Shown here one piece after another: positions 63,069 to 64,000 of a DNA stretch of 64,000 nucleotides (position 1 is its first letter; the number at the start of each line of letters is the position of its first letter). The position numbers and the translations under genes were made by a program. Origin of the DNA: Parasutterella muris (GTDB lineage Bacteria > Pseudomonadota > Gammaproteobacteria > Burkholderiales > Burkholderiaceae_F); contig NZ_WSRP01000001.1 of assembly GCF_009767915.1 (NCBI RefSeq), positions 62,001 to 126,000 on the forward strand, read 5' to 3'. Under the pieces are notes generated by a model, which made no database searches, had not been told where the DNA came from, and saw only the letters and a list, made by a program, of their open reading frames with translations.

Positions 63069-63096
63069 TTGCAAAGATTATTTTTTTATGTATAAT
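63069..63096 (+). promoter_or_regulatory. tRNA-Arg promoter
   Basis: TTGCAA - 16 bp - TATAAT, ending 26 bp before the tRNA. It begins 27 bp outside the IS, so it survives the insertion. Confidence 0.85.
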
Positions 63097-63122
63097 TCAA
63101 ACCTCGTTGTTAAACGAACAGC

Positions 63123-63199
63123 GCGCCAGTAGCTCAGCTGGATAGAGTACCTGGCTACGAACCAGGTGGTCGTGGGTTCGACTCCTGCCTGGCGCGCCA
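63123..63199 (+). tRNA. tRNA-Arg (ACG)
   Basis: 77 nt with encoded CCA. Acceptor GCGCCAG / CTGGCGC, anticodon stem CCTGG / CCAGG around CTACGAA, T-arm GTGGG / CCTGC. A34 is the substrate of TadA, also in this window. Confidence 0.95.
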
Positions 63200-63238
63200 T
63201 TTCTCCCGAATATTATGTTCGGTGCAGAAAACAGATAC

Positions 63239-63273
63239 CTCCCAAGGCAGATCATTGCGTTGCGGGGTTTTTT
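63239..63273 (+). terminator. Weak terminator after tRNA-Arg
   Basis: CCTCCCAA can pair with TTG-C-GGGG (one bulge), followed by TTTTTT. The stem is imperfect, but the position and T-run fit a tRNA terminator. Confidence 0.4.
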
Positions 63274-63449
63274 GTTATCTGAAACAGATTATCCCCTCAA
63301 CAAATCGCTTGAGCTACAGCGTCTCTGACGTGAACTAATTGTCTGCGGAATTAACTGCAGCATCTTCGCCGTTGCAATTTACCGGAACATCAAAAATTTT
63401 TCTAATTTGCAAGTGCGCAAAATTTCTTAGTCCCATCCCGCCGTTGTTC

Positions 63450-63790
63450 TTAAGGAAGGTCGATTTGCAAAGATTTCAATGCTTCTCTGAATTTATCCTG
63501 CATTAACCTGCGATCTCCTCCAATCGCTCGATATGCGCGAGCTACCCTCATAAATTCAGAGGTATCGTCTGGCAAGTACTTTAATACTGAGTCCGATCTC
63601 TCTGATTTTCTGGCCCTCGTCAGCCTCCTCTTCAGATTCATTACGAGGATTAAACTCAGGAATAAAACAAACACTTTTCCTTCTAACCCTCTTTCATCAT
63701 TGAGCATGAACCGGTCGGAACATTTTTCATTGAGGTTATTAAAGTTTTTTCAATAACTTCCTGCTGAAGATCACTACTGTCCAAAATAAA
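63450..63790 (-). pseudogene. IS4-superfamily (IS1634-like) transposase C-terminal remnant, frameshifted
   Basis: The 85-codon frame ending at 63450 begins MLNDERGLEGKVFVLFLSLIL, the EGK-F-FIALIL segment near the C-terminus of IS1634-type transposases. Its frame extends upstream as KNFNNLNEKCSDRF to a stop. The neighbouring frame supplies SSDLQQEVIEK, joining at an A6 run (about 63741-63746) with a -1 shift. The N-terminal two thirds are missing. Left boundary of homology is approximate. Confidence 0.6.
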
Positions 63791-63818
63791 TTTTTTCGGA
63801 ACGTCTAGATTCAAAGAT

Positions 63819-63873
63819 GCCGAATCTTCGATAAATTTAAAGTTCCCAACAAGAAAAAATCGAAGGATTCGGC
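63819..63873. other. Hairpin covering the ribosome site of the IS4-type transposase
   Basis: GCCGAATC-TTCGAT (63819-63832) pairs with ATCGAA-G-GATTCGGC (63859-63873), 14 bp with one bulged G. The right arm contains the AAGGA ribosome site and ends one base before the ATG, so a transcript entering from outside would hide the start. It could also mark an element end. Confidence 0.65.
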
Positions 63874-64000
63874 ATGCAAAGAGCAACCATATCCATGTTT
63901 GCGCATCTTGTCCAGTCAATGGGTTGCAAACTTGAATTTCAACATTTAGTCAACAAGCATCAGTCAGACAAGGCATCCAAAGGCTTCTCAAGTTGGAGTC
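63874..64000 (+). CDS. IS4-family transposase, N-terminal part (runs off window)
   Basis: ATG 63874 with AAGGA six bases upstream; 42 residues are visible. MQRATISMFAHLVQSMGCKL and the later HLVNKHQSDKASKGFSSWS match the DUF4372 N-terminal domain of IS4-type transposases (F-ll...F..lV..h..Dk..k.Fs.w). The catalytic domain lies beyond the window. It is head-to-head with the remnant at 63450-63790. Confidence 0.78.
   Translation, partial: MQRATISMFAHLVQSMGCKLEFQHLVNKHQSDKASKGFSSWS

Noticed and set aside
63791-63919. Upstream half of the 78-codon minus-strand frame at 63683-63919
   Set aside because: This half reads antisense across the IS4-type start and hairpin; only the lower part resembles a transposase.

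Overview
This window is a gene-dense stretch of a proteobacterial chromosome of moderate GC content. The gene order and families point to Betaproteobacteria, Burkholderiales, most probably Sutterellaceae (Parasutterella-like). This is inferred from the short-type queF, the glnA-ntrB-ntrC block, the amino-acid sequences and the rpsB-to-lpxB cluster; no database search was possible. Nearly everything up to about 58.9 kb is core housekeeping DNA. The accessory signal is concentrated between tadA and guaA and in the last 5 kb.

Layout. 1-8.4 kb: 3' part of exonuclease III, a divergent RlmN/Cfr-type methylase, then glnA-ntrB-ntrC. glnA has a near-perfect sigma54 promoter and two NtrC boxes placed much as in enteric glnA. 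Next come hemW-rdgB-rph. 8.5-16.7 kb: yicC, the ilvB-ilvH-ilvC operon (one promoter candidate, one shared terminator), and a translationally coupled tadA-ldcA-hybrid histidine kinase string. 16.65-17.58 kb: a 0.9 kb gene-poor gap holding the frameshifted N-terminus of a DUF4102-type phage/island integrase, next to the 3' end of guaA, a known class of island insertion site. 17.6-21.1 kb: guaB-guaA and rnfH. 21.2-29.1 kb: smpB, a secreted PLD-like nuclease, an operon of an NfeD-like membrane protein plus two related unknown proteins plus an iron alcohol dehydrogenase, and ppsA with its regulator ppsR divergently placed.

28.3-44.1 kb is the classical envelope and translation cluster read leftward: rpsB-tsf-pyrH // frr-uppS-cdsA-dxr-rseP-bamA-skp-lpxD-fabZ-lpxA-lpxB-rnhB-SpoU methylase. 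It supplies ribosomal protein S2 and EF-Ts, ribosome recycling, isoprenoid and phospholipid precursors, outer-membrane protein assembly and lipid A synthesis. It is interrupted between pyrH and frr by an oppositely oriented 43-codon gene with its own ribosome site and terminator. A structured RNA segment with a predicted loop-to-downstream pairing lies between skp and lpxD, and a hairpin-rich leader precedes rpsB. 44.2-58.9 kb: map-glnD, an MTA/MTI phosphorylase homologue, ligA, zipA, queF, dapC-dapD-dapE-prmB, an ABC-F ATPase and a DUF1178 protein.

58.9-64 kb: a strong promoter drives tRNA-Gly - tRNA-Cys - three further identical tRNA-Gly genes, with an exact 130-bp tandem duplication. Then come a HerA-like DUF853 ATPase, a complete ISAs1-family insertion sequence whose inverted repeats and probable target duplication can be read directly, tRNA-Arg(ACG), a frameshifted transposase remnant, and the start of an IS4-type transposase running off the end. 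Nitrogen control is a recurrent theme: GlnD (UTP/PII sensing), NtrB/NtrC and GlnA are all present, although PII itself is not in the window. I did not find an unmistakably new system. The best candidates for undescribed biology are the 43-codon gene, the skp-lpxD RNA, the GKNP protein pair and the N-terminal extension of TadA.
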